Positions 31,346 through 38,916 of a stretch of 64,000 nucleotides of DNA are shown here, piece after piece. A program made the position numbers and the translations under genes. Location of the stretch: positions 3,003,001-3,067,000 of the forward strand of contig NZ_CP034783.1 of the NCBI RefSeq assembly GCF_006094435.1, in the 5' to 3' direction. The first letter of the stretch is position 1. Each line of letters starts with the position of its first letter. The stretch comes from Pseudomonas sp. MPC6. GTDB taxonomy: Bacteria; Pseudomonadota; Gammaproteobacteria; Pseudomonadales; Pseudomonadaceae. The notes under the pieces are model-generated. The model did no database searches. It was not told where the DNA came from and saw only the letters and a program-made list of their open reading frames with translations.

Positions 31346-31963
31346 TAAGCGCGAAGTGAGCCCTCTAGCGCGCACCTTTCATTAGGTTGCTATCAATCTC
31401 ATTAATGACAATTCAGTCCGAAACACCCAATGTCCGGCGATACGTGCGATGCCTTCATCCAGGCGGCAATCCTGCTATGTACGATCCGGACCGCTCTCAT
31501 GCCCCGCGCTGCAAGGGCCGGATGGAGAGGATGCAGATACGCTGCTTAGCCGTGCGGATGGCGATATGTACCGCATGAAAAGACGCCGTTCTGCGGCTGG
31601 ATAACAACCGAATGCTCCTACGCAATGGGGTTTGGATCTCGACCGATGATCTTGAGCGATAGTGCTTTATCTCGCACATCTCGGGTAGATCCGCAGGCTT
31701 ACTCGGCCCCTATTGAAGCGACTGCAAGACAAAGGCTTCGCGGTGGAACGGCTGCTGATAACACAGCAATAGCGTCGGATGGGGATTACTGACCAAATGG
31801 GCTATGTGATTGAACACTAACCGCGTCGCAATGGAGGCTCACAACTACCAGATAATTGTCAAAAGTTTGCTAGAATATGTGAGCAAATATCTCGTTTTTA
31901 CCATAGGAACAGCGGGGCTATCAGACCAACGCACGCTATAGCGTGTCAAATAAGGAGATGATC
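31346..31963. other. Gene-poor, decayed stretch between mexE and the BCCT gene
   Basis: About 600 bases without an intact gene. It contains the C-terminal end of a GGDEF-like domain (31521-31604) and a second short readable piece ending in KGFAVERLLITQQ before a stop (about 31700-31768). Both are interrupted by stops in every frame upstream. It marks the transition from the mexEF-oprN region to the accessory region. The BCCT promoter must lie in the last part, which is AT-rich (31850-31910). Confidence 0.6.
31521..31604 (+). pseudogene. Remnant of a GGDEF (diguanylate cyclase) C-terminus
   Basis: In one frame the DNA reads PDGEDADTLLSRADGDMYRM followed by KRRRSAAG and a stop. ADTLL-RAD--MYRMKR is the usual last helix of GGDEF domains. 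Upstream of it no GGDEF motif or open frame continues, so only about 28 codons remain. The identification rests on one short motif. Confidence 0.5.
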
Positions 31964-33634
31964 GTGCAGAGAGACCCTCTAGGCGATTCGCAAAAAAAAC
32001 CTCATTCACCCAGTGTAGAAGGTATACCAGCCCCGAGCGGTGAGGCCAATCTGATCGACACCGATTACGTCATCGGTCAGGACAATATCAGAGGTGATTT
32101 TTCATTCTCCTTAGATATTCATGGCAAAGTATTCATCATTTCTGCAGCCACAGTATTGCTTTTTGTCATAATGACGCTGGCACTACAGAATGAAGTTGAA
32201 CCTCTTTTCAGTTCGATCCGTAATTGGTTGACCGGCCACTTGGCCTGGCTTTTCATGAGCATAGCCAACATTTTTGTTGTTCTGTGTCTCGCGCTGATTA
32301 TTTCGCCTCTTGGAAAAGTTCGGTTGGGGGGTAGAGATGCCAAACCGGATCACTCATACGTCGGTTGGTTTTCTATGCTGTTCGCCGCAGGGATGGGCAT
32401 TGGGCTGATGTTCTACGGTGTTGCGGAACCGATGTCTCATTATTCCGCAGCGATGGGAGGCATCAGCCTCGATGCATCCGGAGCGCGCGTTGATTGGGCA
32501 CCACTTGGAGGTGCTGCGGGTGATATGAAGGCCTCTGCAGACTTGGCCATGGCCGCGACCATTTTCCACTGGGGTCTCCACCCTTGGGCAATCTACGCAA
32601 TTGTTGCGTTGTCCTTGGCATTGTTTTCGTACAACAAGGGATTGCCACTTTCGATACGGTCTATATTTTACCCATTGCTGGGCGAGCGTGTATGGGGATG
32701 GCCAGGACACATCATTGACATCCTGGCAGTATTTGCCACGTTGTTCGGGTTGGCGACTTCTTTAGGCATCGGTGCGGAACAAGCAGCAGCGGGGATTGAA
32801 TATCTGTTTGGTATCAAGTCCACCAATGTAAGCAAAGTGGTGCTGATTATAGGCATTACAATGATTGCCCTTTGGTCAGTGCTCTCGGGCTTGGACAAGG
32901 GGGTAAAGATGCTGTCCCAGATCAATATGGGATTGGCTTTGCTCTTGCTGCTATTCATTATTATTGTTGGCCCAACAGTGGCTATTTTCACTGGTTTCTT
33001 CAAAAACCTGGTGACCTATGTCGAATACCTGCCTGCGCTTTCCAACCCGTTTGGTCGCTCGGATACTGAGTTTACCCAAGGCTGGACGGCGTTCTACTGG
33101 GCGTGGTGGATCAGTTGGTCGCCGTTTGTCGGGATGTTCATCGCGCGTGTCAGTCGTGGGCGTACGGTCCGGGAGTTTCTGATCTCGGTACTGTTGGTGC
33201 CTTCGCTGGTATCGGTATTGTGGATGACCACCTTTGGTGGTACTGCCATCGATCAGGCAACCATTCAGGGGTTGGCAGGTGTCAAGGACGCTGTACTGGA
33301 ACTGAAGTTGTTCGCCATGCTGGGGGCGCTGCCACTCAAGGAAATCACATCATTCCTCGGGATTGTCCTGGTTATTGTCTTTTTCATCACATCCTCGGAC
33401 TCCGGTTCGTTAGTGATCGATACGATTACGGCGGGAGGAAAGATCGATGCACCCGTCCCGCAGCGGGTTTTCTGGGCCATCATCGAGGGCGTAATCGCTA
33501 TCGCGCTGCTGTTGGGGGGAGGGTTGGTCGCACTGCAGGCGATGGCGGTCTCCACGGGGCTGCCCTTCGCCATTGTGCTAATGATCGGATGTATTTCGCT
33601 GGTCAAGGGGCTGATGTCTGAACCCCGATCCTAA
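31964..33634 (+). CDS. BCCT-family betaine/choline/carnitine transporter
   Basis: Secondary transporter of 556 residues with 12 predicted membrane segments. It carries the BCCT signature GWTAFYWAWWISWSPFVG (about residues 372-389) and the substrate-site motif FYGVAEPMSHY near 155. It imports quaternary-ammonium compatible solutes using the Na+ or H+ gradient. The GTG at 31964 is chosen because AAGGAG lies six bases before it; an earlier GTG (31943) and an ATG (31958) are in frame but poorly placed. The hydrophilic N-tail of about 55 residues is fairly long. A strong terminator follows. It suits the osmotic/ion theme of the region. Confidence 0.9.
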   Translation: MQRDPLGDSQKKPHSPSVEGIPAPSGEANLIDTDYVIGQDNIRGDFSFSLDIHGKVFIISAATVLLFVIMTLALQNEVEPLFSSIRNWLTGHLAWLFMSIANIFVVLCLALIISPLGKVRLGGRDAKPDHSYVGWFSMLFAAGMGIGLMFYGVAEPMSHYSAAMGGISLDASGARVDWAPLGGAAGDMKASADLAMAATIFHWGLHPWAIYAIVALSLALFSYNKGLPLSIRSIFYPLLGERVWGWPGHIIDILAVFATLFGLATSLGIGAEQAAAGIEYLFGIKSTNVSKVVLIIGITMIALWSVLSGLDKGVKMLSQINMGLALLLLLFIIIVGPTVAIFTGFFKNLVTYVEYLPALSNPFGRSDTEFTQGWTAFYWAWWISWSPFVGMFIARVSRGRTVREFLISVLLVPSLVSVLWMTTFGGTAIDQATIQGLAGVKDAVLELKLFAMLGALPLKEITSFLGIVLVIVFFITSSDSGSLVIDTITAGGKIDAPVPQRVFWAIIEGVIAIALLLGGGLVALQAMAVSTGLPFAIVLMIGCISLVKGLMSEPRS

Positions 33635-33653
33635 TCCGTTGTAACAGGTAGAA

Positions 33654-33683
33654 AAAAGGTGCATCTGTGAGGATGCACCTTTT
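33654..33683. terminator. Bidirectional terminator between BCCT and exonuclease genes
   Basis: A 12-bp perfect stem AAAAGGTGCATC/GATGCACCTTTT (33654-33665 with 33672-33683, six-base loop) lies between convergent genes. It has T-rich sequence on both strands: TTTT then GCGTTTTTT on plus, and the complement of GAAAAAA on minus. Confidence 0.9.
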
Positions 33684-33701
33684 ACAGGCGTTTTTTGTGT
33701 G

Positions 33702-34424
33702 TCAGTCCCATAGCTCACCAACGGCGATAGAGGGGGTGTAGTGATTGGCAATTTGCGCCTGCAACAACTCTGCCGTTGCGAGGGCATCAGTGAGGGCATG
33801 ATGAGCGTGATATTGAGGCAGGTTGTACCGCATACGGCTATCAGCCAGCCTGATCGAGAGAAGAGGGCGGCGAAACAATCTGTCAATCCAACCGCGTTGT
33901 TTTCGGTGCATTCGCGCCTCCAATTGCATGGTGTCAATCACCGGGAACTGCAATCCTTCTCCAGTGTGACGTCGCAACGACTGATCAAGAAAACCTCGTT
34001 CGATGGCCCGGTAGTGAACGACTATCACTTTTCCAGCCATGGCTTCCAGAAGTGTCTCCAATACGTCGGGCAATTGTGGTGCATTCAAGATATCGCTGTG
34101 TGTGATGTGGTGGAAGGTGACCGATTCGCCACGTAGCTCTGATGGTGGATTGATTAGCCAATACAAGGCTGCGCCACAACGTATTCGCTTCAGCGTGAAA
34201 GGCAGAAGGCCGATACTGACAATATTGTGGGCGTGGGCATTTAGCCCAGTGGTTTCAACATCTATTGCGAGCATTTCTACCTGCTCTAACGGTGTCTGTG
34301 CGTCGACCACCCCCGCTTGATAAAACCGCTTGAGCAGTGGGTGCTTGGCTTCCTGTGCGAGCGACTTGAATTGCGCAGCCCAATCGCGTATTTCAATTCT
34401 CTTTTGCACGTTCATGCCTATCAT
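33702..34424 (-). CDS. DEDDh 3'-5' exonuclease (DnaQ-like)
   Basis: Exonuclease of 240 residues. The DEDDh motifs are all present: ExoI AIDVETTGL (about 53-61), ExoII region VVHYRAIERGFLDQ (about 136-149) and ExoIII HHALTDALATAELL (about 210-223). It resembles the epsilon-like domain often encoded beside DUF294 proteins. The ATG at 34424 overlaps the DUF294 stop (ATGA), so the pair is translationally coupled. Likely a nucleic-acid or nucleotide 3' exonuclease in the same signalling function as its partner. Confidence 0.87.
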   Translation of the reverse strand: MIGMNVQKRIEIRDWAAQFKSLAQEAKHPLLKRFYQAGVVDAQTPLEQVEMLAIDVETTGLNAHAHNIVSIGLLPFTLKRIRCGAALYWLINPPSELRGESVTFHHITHSDILNAPQLPDVLETLLEAMAGKVIVVHYRAIERGFLDQSLRRHTGEGLQFPVIDTMQLEARMHRKQRGWIDRLFRRPLLSIRLADSRMRYNLPQYHAHHALTDALATAELLQAQIANHYTPSIAVGELWD

Positions 34425-36301
34425 CGCGAAGGTCGGATGCTGCCTGGGTACCTGAAACGTAAAAACTTCTGCGCATTACTCAGCACCTGGAACGCCTCCT
34501 TGAGGTTGTGACGTTCGCTATTTGAAAAACGTTCGGGCTCAATATAGTTGTCTGGTTTTTGCCCTTGCTCGATCGCATCTGCCTGGTGTCGGATCCGCAC
34601 CATGGATAGAAATTCCAAGGCATAGCGTAAATGTTTGATGGCCTCCGGTTGCATGAGTTGTGTGGCGCTGATGGCTTCAAGTCGATCAAAGGAGTTCTGC
34701 GCCGTACTCCCGCACGCCAGGGCATGAATGCGGATGACATCGGTCAATGGGGCGGTGCCACGACCTTTGAGATTGATCAACTGCTTGTGTTGACCATCCG
34801 TCTCCATAACGAATGTGCGGAAAAAGCCCAAGGGTGGCGTTCTGTTCAACGCGATACGGGCCATTGCGTTGAGAAAGGTCGGCGTGACGCTCGACTTTTT
34901 CGCACACAGGTTTTTTAGTTTCTCAACCAATTCGAGTTCGCCGTAGACACCGTCAAGATCGAAGAAGATGCAGCTTTTCAGTAGAGTGGCGGGGTTGGGG
35001 TTTTCGATCCACTGGGTGAAATACGATTGCCAGACTCGCAAAGGCTGACGCCATTGATCATTGGTTGCCATTATGCCGCCTTTGCAATAGCTATAGCCGC
35101 AGGCAGCAAGCCCGTCACTGACGTAACCCGCAAGCCTTCTAAAGTACTCGTCGTGTTTTTCGGGATCGAAGCGGTCGTCCAGTACCAGCGCGTTGTCCTG
35201 ATCAGTCAAGAGCAATTGTTCATCACGCGCCATTGACCCAAGCACCATGAAGCAGTACGGAACGGGGGGCGGCCCTAACTCTCTCTCTGCCAGTTCAAGC
35301 AAGCGCTGGGTGAAGGCTCGTCCGATACCGGAAATAGCGTTACCGATCATCTGGGCCGTGGCTCCGTCACGCACCATACGGATATAGGTGCCGCGCAAGT
35401 CCCGCAGGAGAGATCGCAAACCTGTGACAGAGGTCTGGTGGGAAATACTGTTGACCAGATACAAGCTGCTCTGCGACTCGTGCCGAATAATGTCTGACAG
35501 ATTGATCAGGCCTAGGGTGCGGCCTTTATGAACTACCGGCAGATGATGGATGTTGCGCCTTAGCATGCATAGCATGGCTTCAAATACCGAGTCATCCGCC
35601 TGGATGACTATCGGATCACCTGACATCACTTCAGCAACCGTCATGGCACTGGCACAACCATTGGTGGCCACCACTCTTGTGCGAAGATCCCTATCGGTGA
35701 CAATTCCCAGCATCCTCTCAGAGCCCTGCTGACCAGGTTCCAGTACAACCACACAAGAGACGCTTTCCTGGGTCATCAATCGCGCGGTTTCATGGATGGA
35801 AGTGCTTGGGCCAACCCAGACCAAATTACGGGAAATTAAAGCGCGTGACTTGAGTTGTATCAAATCGCTTGCTCGCCCTTGAGCCTCGACAGCAGACTTG
35901 AGTCTGGAGTGGCCTTCTGCTTCGACAAAGTCAGCGAAACTGTCGTTTTGATCGCAAAGTTCGGCGAACACATCCGCAGGGATAAAGTAAATCAGACTGT
36001 CTTCGAGTGCGCGGGCTGGGAAACGCACCTTGTTACTGCGCAATAGCCCCGCTTGGCCAAATATATCGCCTTCCTCAAGACGATTGTAAAGCTCACCGTT
36101 GCGTCTATAGATTTCTACCGCACCACTGCGCACGTAGTGCAAGTCGCGAATAATTTCGCCGGCTTCAAGGATCTTGCTTCCCGCTTTGAAGTAACTGACC
36201 TCAACGCGCTGCGCAATCGCTTCCAGGGTTACTTGCGATAGCGTGTCAAAAGGAGCGAACCGGTGAAGATGGTCGCGAATTTCCAGTAACTCTATCTGCA
36301 T
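34421..36301 (-). CDS. cNMP-binding/CBS/DUF294 nucleotidyltransferase-like protein
   Basis: Soluble protein of 626 residues: cyclic-nucleotide-binding fold (about 14-135, with VRSGAVEIYRRNGELYNRLE and GDIFGQAGLL), a pair of CBS domains (about 155-275, with GIVTDRDLRTRVV and HHLPVVHKGRTLGLINLSDI), then a DUF294 GlnD-like nucleotidyltransferase domain with VLGSMARDEQLLLTDQDNAL (about 350-369, G-S-x-D-x-D pattern) and a helical C-domain. In other Proteobacteria this pair is usually next to acetate/solute symporters; here the closest transporter is the convergent BCCT gene. Probably senses nucleotides and modifies a partner protein (inference). Confidence 0.87.
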   Translation of the reverse strand: MQIELLEIRDHLHRFAPFDTLSQVTLEAIAQRVEVSYFKAGSKILEAGEIIRDLHYVRSGAVEIYRRNGELYNRLEEGDIFGQAGLLRSNKVRFPARALEDSLIYFIPADVFAELCDQNDSFADFVEAEGHSRLKSAVEAQGRASDLIQLKSRALISRNLVWVGPSTSIHETARLMTQESVSCVVVLEPGQQGSERMLGIVTDRDLRTRVVATNGCASAMTVAEVMSGDPIVIQADDSVFEAMLCMLRRNIHHLPVVHKGRTLGLINLSDIIRHESQSSLYLVNSISHQTSVTGLRSLLRDLRGTYIRMVRDGATAQMIGNAISGIGRAFTQRLLELAERELGPPPVPYCFMVLGSMARDEQLLLTDQDNALVLDDRFDPEKHDEYFRRLAGYVSDGLAACGYSYCKGGIMATNDQWRQPLRVWQSYFTQWIENPNPATLLKSCIFFDLDGVYGELELVEKLKNLCAKKSSVTPTFLNAMARIALNRTPPLGFFRTFVMETDGQHKQLINLKGRGTAPLTDVIRIHALACGSTAQNSFDRLEAISATQLMQPEAIKHLRYALEFLSMVRIRHQADAIEQGQKPDNYIEPERFSNSERHNLKEAFQVLSNAQKFLRFRYPGSIRPSR

Positions 36302-36313
36302 GGCGTCTCGTAC

Positions 36314-36668
36314 CTAACGGGTATGGAGCAATGGGTGCTGTTCTGTCGCTGCAGTTTCATTAGACGCTTCGGGATTGTTCGCTACTGCTCTGTCACCGGC
36401 GTCTTGCGTCCTGATGATAGATGAAAACCGCCCCAATTGAGGCCAAGCCGTACTGCAGTATCCGAAGCAAAAGTACGCTGAGTTTTGCCGCCGATAGCCA
36501 GCGTTGTTCTGAAACGAATGCATCAACATGTACACCAGTATCGCACCAATGTGGCCCCCAAGGTAGAAAAGCCATATGCAGGTTAATGCTCCATTGTGTA
36601 TTTCCTGGTGGTGCACGAATGATCCGATCGAACCAACACGGCCCACCCGCGCGGTGGTGTGCGCCAAA
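36314..36668 (-). pseudogene. Possible cytochrome b561-like remnant
   Basis: No intact gene fits this stretch. One minus-strand frame reads HHQEIHNGALTCIWLFYLGG followed by HIGAILVYMLMHS, which resembles the haem-binding helix region of cytochrome b/b561 domains (x-E-I-H-x20-H-I-x-G-x-L). The next part reads sensibly in another frame (RWLSAAKLSVLLLRILQYGL), suggesting a frameshift. Evidence is thin; it may be non-coding. Confidence 0.28.
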
Positions 36669-37202
36669 CTACTGTTTTTGGACGTAAGCAACGACCGACT
36701 TTCGAATGGCCTCCCTTGCTTCATCTGCGCACCCCCAACGCCCCACCTTCACCCACTTGCCCGGCTCCAAAGCCTTGTGGTTTTCGAAATAATGTTGGAT
36801 CTGGGCTAGCAACAGTACAGGAAAATCTTCCCACTCCTTCACGTGGCTGTAGATAGGGGTAAGGTTCTCGTGAGGAACCGCGACTACTTTGGCTCCCGGG
36901 CCTGTTTCGTCATTTGTGTGCATCACACCAACAGGACGACTACGAACTACAACGCCAGATGATATCGGATAAGGGCAAATCAAAAGTACGTCCAGAGGGG
37001 CGCCATCTTCACACAGGGTATTCGGAATAAATCCGTAGTAGGCTGGATAGAGAGTCGATGCACAGAGGAAGCTGTCAACGAAAATCTGCCCGCTTAGATT
37101 GTCCACCTCGTAATTAACTGGCGAATGGTTGGCAGGCATCTCGATAACTGTAAAAAAGTCATCGGGGATCTCGTTACCTGCTGTAATGTCCTCATAACTC
37201 AT
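36669..37202 (-). CDS. Family I inorganic pyrophosphatase homologue with altered active site
   Basis: 177-residue homologue of soluble PPase (PPi to two Pi), aligned without gaps to E. coli Ppa from memory at an offset of one. Kept: E21, E32, Y52, Y56, D66, D71, D98, E99, K105, K143 (E. coli E20, E31, Y51, Y55, D65, D70, D97, E98, K104, K142). Changed: K29 to N30, R43 to S44, D67 to A68, D102 to G103, Y141 to H142. The signature D-G-D-P-x-D reads DGAPLD. The ATG at 37202 has GAGG seven bases upstream; ATG 37208 is too close to it. It precedes (by 12 bases) the possible b561 remnant and follows the DUF6388-like gene. It is likely a paralogue with low or changed activity. Confidence 0.87.
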   Translation of the reverse strand: MSYEDITAGNEIPDDFFTVIEMPANHSPVNYEVDNLSGQIFVDSFLCASTLYPAYYGFIPNTLCEDGAPLDVLLICPYPISSGVVVRSRPVGVMHTNDETGPGAKVVAVPHENLTPIYSHVKEWEDFPVLLLAQIQHYFENHKALEPGKWVKVGRWGCADEAREAIRKSVVAYVQKQ

Positions 37203-37228
37203 GTTCATACCTCAACGGTTTAAAAAGA

Positions 37229-37525
37229 CTACCCGCTAATCCCATTCAGCTTGCAATACTCCTCCCAATCCATTTCTACCATGTCTGCCACTTCACGATG
37301 AAATTCCAACGTCAGGAGTTTCAGGTCTTCGGAAGACTCTGAAATCATTATGAGCGTTAGTTCCCAGACTTCGATCCCCAGACACATCGCCTCTTGCTCA
37401 AAAGCGGACTCGATACATAGTTTTCTTTCAATCGGATTCAGCCCTTTGACATCGTCATTGAGTGATGAATTGCCGTTGAAAAACTTCGAGAGGGCTAACT
37501 CTCTTCGTAAATCATCCGAGTTCAT
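37229..37525 (-). CDS. Small acidic protein, DUF6388-like
   Basis: 98-residue acidic protein. C-terminal pattern WELTLIMISESSEDLKLLTL then EFHREVADMVEMDWEEYCKL recalls the Pseudomonas DUF6388 family (WELTL..L-EVH.EVAE.L-M-W-EYC.L). No signal or membrane segment. ATG 37525 has GGAGAACC upstream; the longer frame to 37576 is less likely. It ends 26 bases before the PPase homologue and probably shares its transcript. Function unknown. Confidence 0.68.
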   Translation of the reverse strand: MNSDDLRRELALSKFFNGNSSLNDDVKGLNPIERKLCIESAFEQEAMCLGIEVWELTLIMISESSEDLKLLTLEFHREVADMVEMDWEEYCKLNGISG

Positions 37526-37591
37526 CAGGTTCTCCAATATTGGGATCCGTCTCGGTATTTTTGCCTGATGATACATGAATATTGTCCATGG

Positions 37592-38800
37592 CTAGGCAAT
37601 CTCAGTGTCAGCGAACCAATTGCGAATAATTTTAAAGAAAAACAAATGCATCGTGTCCCACCAACGTGTCCACCAAGTACCGGCCTCCTCATATTCAAGG
37701 GCAATTAATGGCCGACTGCCCAACTTTCGGCCATCATCATACAGTTCCAGCCTTCCGACGATGGTTCCAGCAGCAATAGGGGCCTCAAGCGGTCCATCAA
37801 TCTCAAAGCGCGTTTCTACTTTTCGATTTGTATTTTTGGGGAGGGTAAGAGTCAGATCATCCAGCAATCCCAGCGCAATCGACCGCTGCTTACCTTTCCA
37901 GAGCGCAGATTCTGTGAGTATCTCCCCGCCTTCTACATAGGTTTTGGTGTCGTAGAAGCGAAATCCGTAGCCCATCAGCTTTTCCGTTTCTGCTGTGCGC
38001 TTATGGGTACTGCTTGCGCCAAGGATCACGCTGATCAAGCGTCGCCCGGCTCGGTGCGATGAAGCCACCATGCAATAACCGGCCGCCTCGGTATGGCCGG
38101 TTTTCAGCCCATCGAAACTGGAGTTACGCCATAAAAGAAGATTTCGGTTGGCCTGTCGAATTCCGTTCCAAGTGAAGTGTTTCTTGGCGTAGAGCCTATA
38201 GGATCCGGTTCCTTCGCCAATGATTGCTGCCGCTAGAGTGGCCATATCGCGAGCAGATGAATAATGCGCTGGCTCAGGCAACCCGGTGGCATTCATAAAG
38301 TGTGTATTGCCCATTCCTAAGGTGGTAGCGGTCGCGTTCATCATCCCGACGAAGACGCTTTCGCTCCCAGCTGCGTGCTCAGCCAGTGCAACGCTTGCAT
38401 CATTACCGGAGACGATGATCACACCTTTCAGCAAATCATGAATCGAGACTGAGCTGCCAGGGTCAAGAAACATTCGTGAGCCACCCGTACGCCAAGCGTT
38501 TTCGCTGACCGTAGCTGTGTCATTTTCTTTCATGCGTCCGGCCTTGATCTCACGTGTAATGACAAGCGCGGTCATCATTTTTGTCAGGCTGGCCGGAGGT
38601 AGCCGCATATCGCTGTTGTGACTGGTAATAACGCTACCCGTTGCCGCGTCAATCAGTATCCAGGCTTTGGCGCCGAGCTTGGGTGCTGCAGGGATCATCG
38701 CCCCTCGAGTGGTCGTTTCAGCCCGAGCATGGTTAACACAGGCAAGAGGCGTTGTTGCGCAAAGCACGGTCAACACAAGCCGGAACAACAAATATTTCAC
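37592..38800 (-). CDS. D-alanyl-D-alanine carboxypeptidase (PBP5/6 type)
   Basis: Class C low-mass penicillin-binding protein of 402 residues that trims the terminal D-Ala from peptidoglycan pentapeptides. Signal peptide about 1-28 (ending HARA). Catalytic motifs are intact: S71-L-T-K74, S131-G-N133 and K233-T-G235. The C-terminal PBP5-like beta domain is followed by an amphipathic/hydrophobic tail (MHLFFFKIIRNWF) for membrane attachment. It starts with GTG at 38800. It is a second copy type, distinct from a housekeeping dacA by context: it is next to its own two-component genes and shares a TTAA-type operator with them. Confidence 0.9.
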   Translation of the reverse strand: MKYLLFRLVLTVLCATTPLACVNHARAETTTRGAMIPAAPKLGAKAWILIDAATGSVITSHNSDMRLPPASLTKMMTALVITREIKAGRMKENDTATVSENAWRTGGSRMFLDPGSSVSIHDLLKGVIIVSGNDASVALAEHAAGSESVFVGMMNATATTLGMGNTHFMNATGLPEPAHYSSARDMATLAAAIIGEGTGSYRLYAKKHFTWNGIRQANRNLLLWRNSSFDGLKTGHTEAAGYCMVASSHRAGRRLISVILGASSTHKRTAETEKLMGYGFRFYDTKTYVEGGEILTESALWKGKQRSIALGLLDDLTLTLPKNTNRKVETRFEIDGPLEAPIAAGTIVGRLELYDDGRKLGSRPLIALEYEEAGTWWTRWWDTMHLFFFKIIRNWFADTEIA

Positions 38801-38865
38801 AAGCAGGAAGCCTTGGTTTAGCAGAAAGTACTGAAAACCTAGTCCACCGCCCTGAAGCGCTCAAA

Positions 38866-38890
38866 TTAAACTCAATTAACTTAAATTTAA
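38866..38890 (-). promoter_or_regulatory. Triple TTAA direct repeat upstream of the carboxypeptidase
   Basis: TTAA occurs at 38866, 38876 and 38887 (spacing 10 and 11), within an AT-rich block TCAAATTAAACTCAATTAAC and beyond; an extra TTAA is at 38881. The same three-site spacing is found upstream of the response regulator gene (41027, 41038, 41048). Decameric direct repeats are typical of OmpR/PhoB-family regulators. The site is 66-90 bases before the GTG start. Confidence 0.5.
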
Positions 38891-38916
38891 TGTTCGGCCT
38901 GTGAGGAATACCAAAA

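Noticed and set aside
31387..31578. 63-codon plus-strand frame upstream of the BCCT gene
   Set aside because: Featureless; overlaps the GGDEF remnant in another frame.
36314..36724. 136-codon minus-strand frame as an intact gene
   Set aside because: It overlaps the 3' end of the pyrophosphatase homologue, has no usable start signal and looks frameshifted; at best a remnant.
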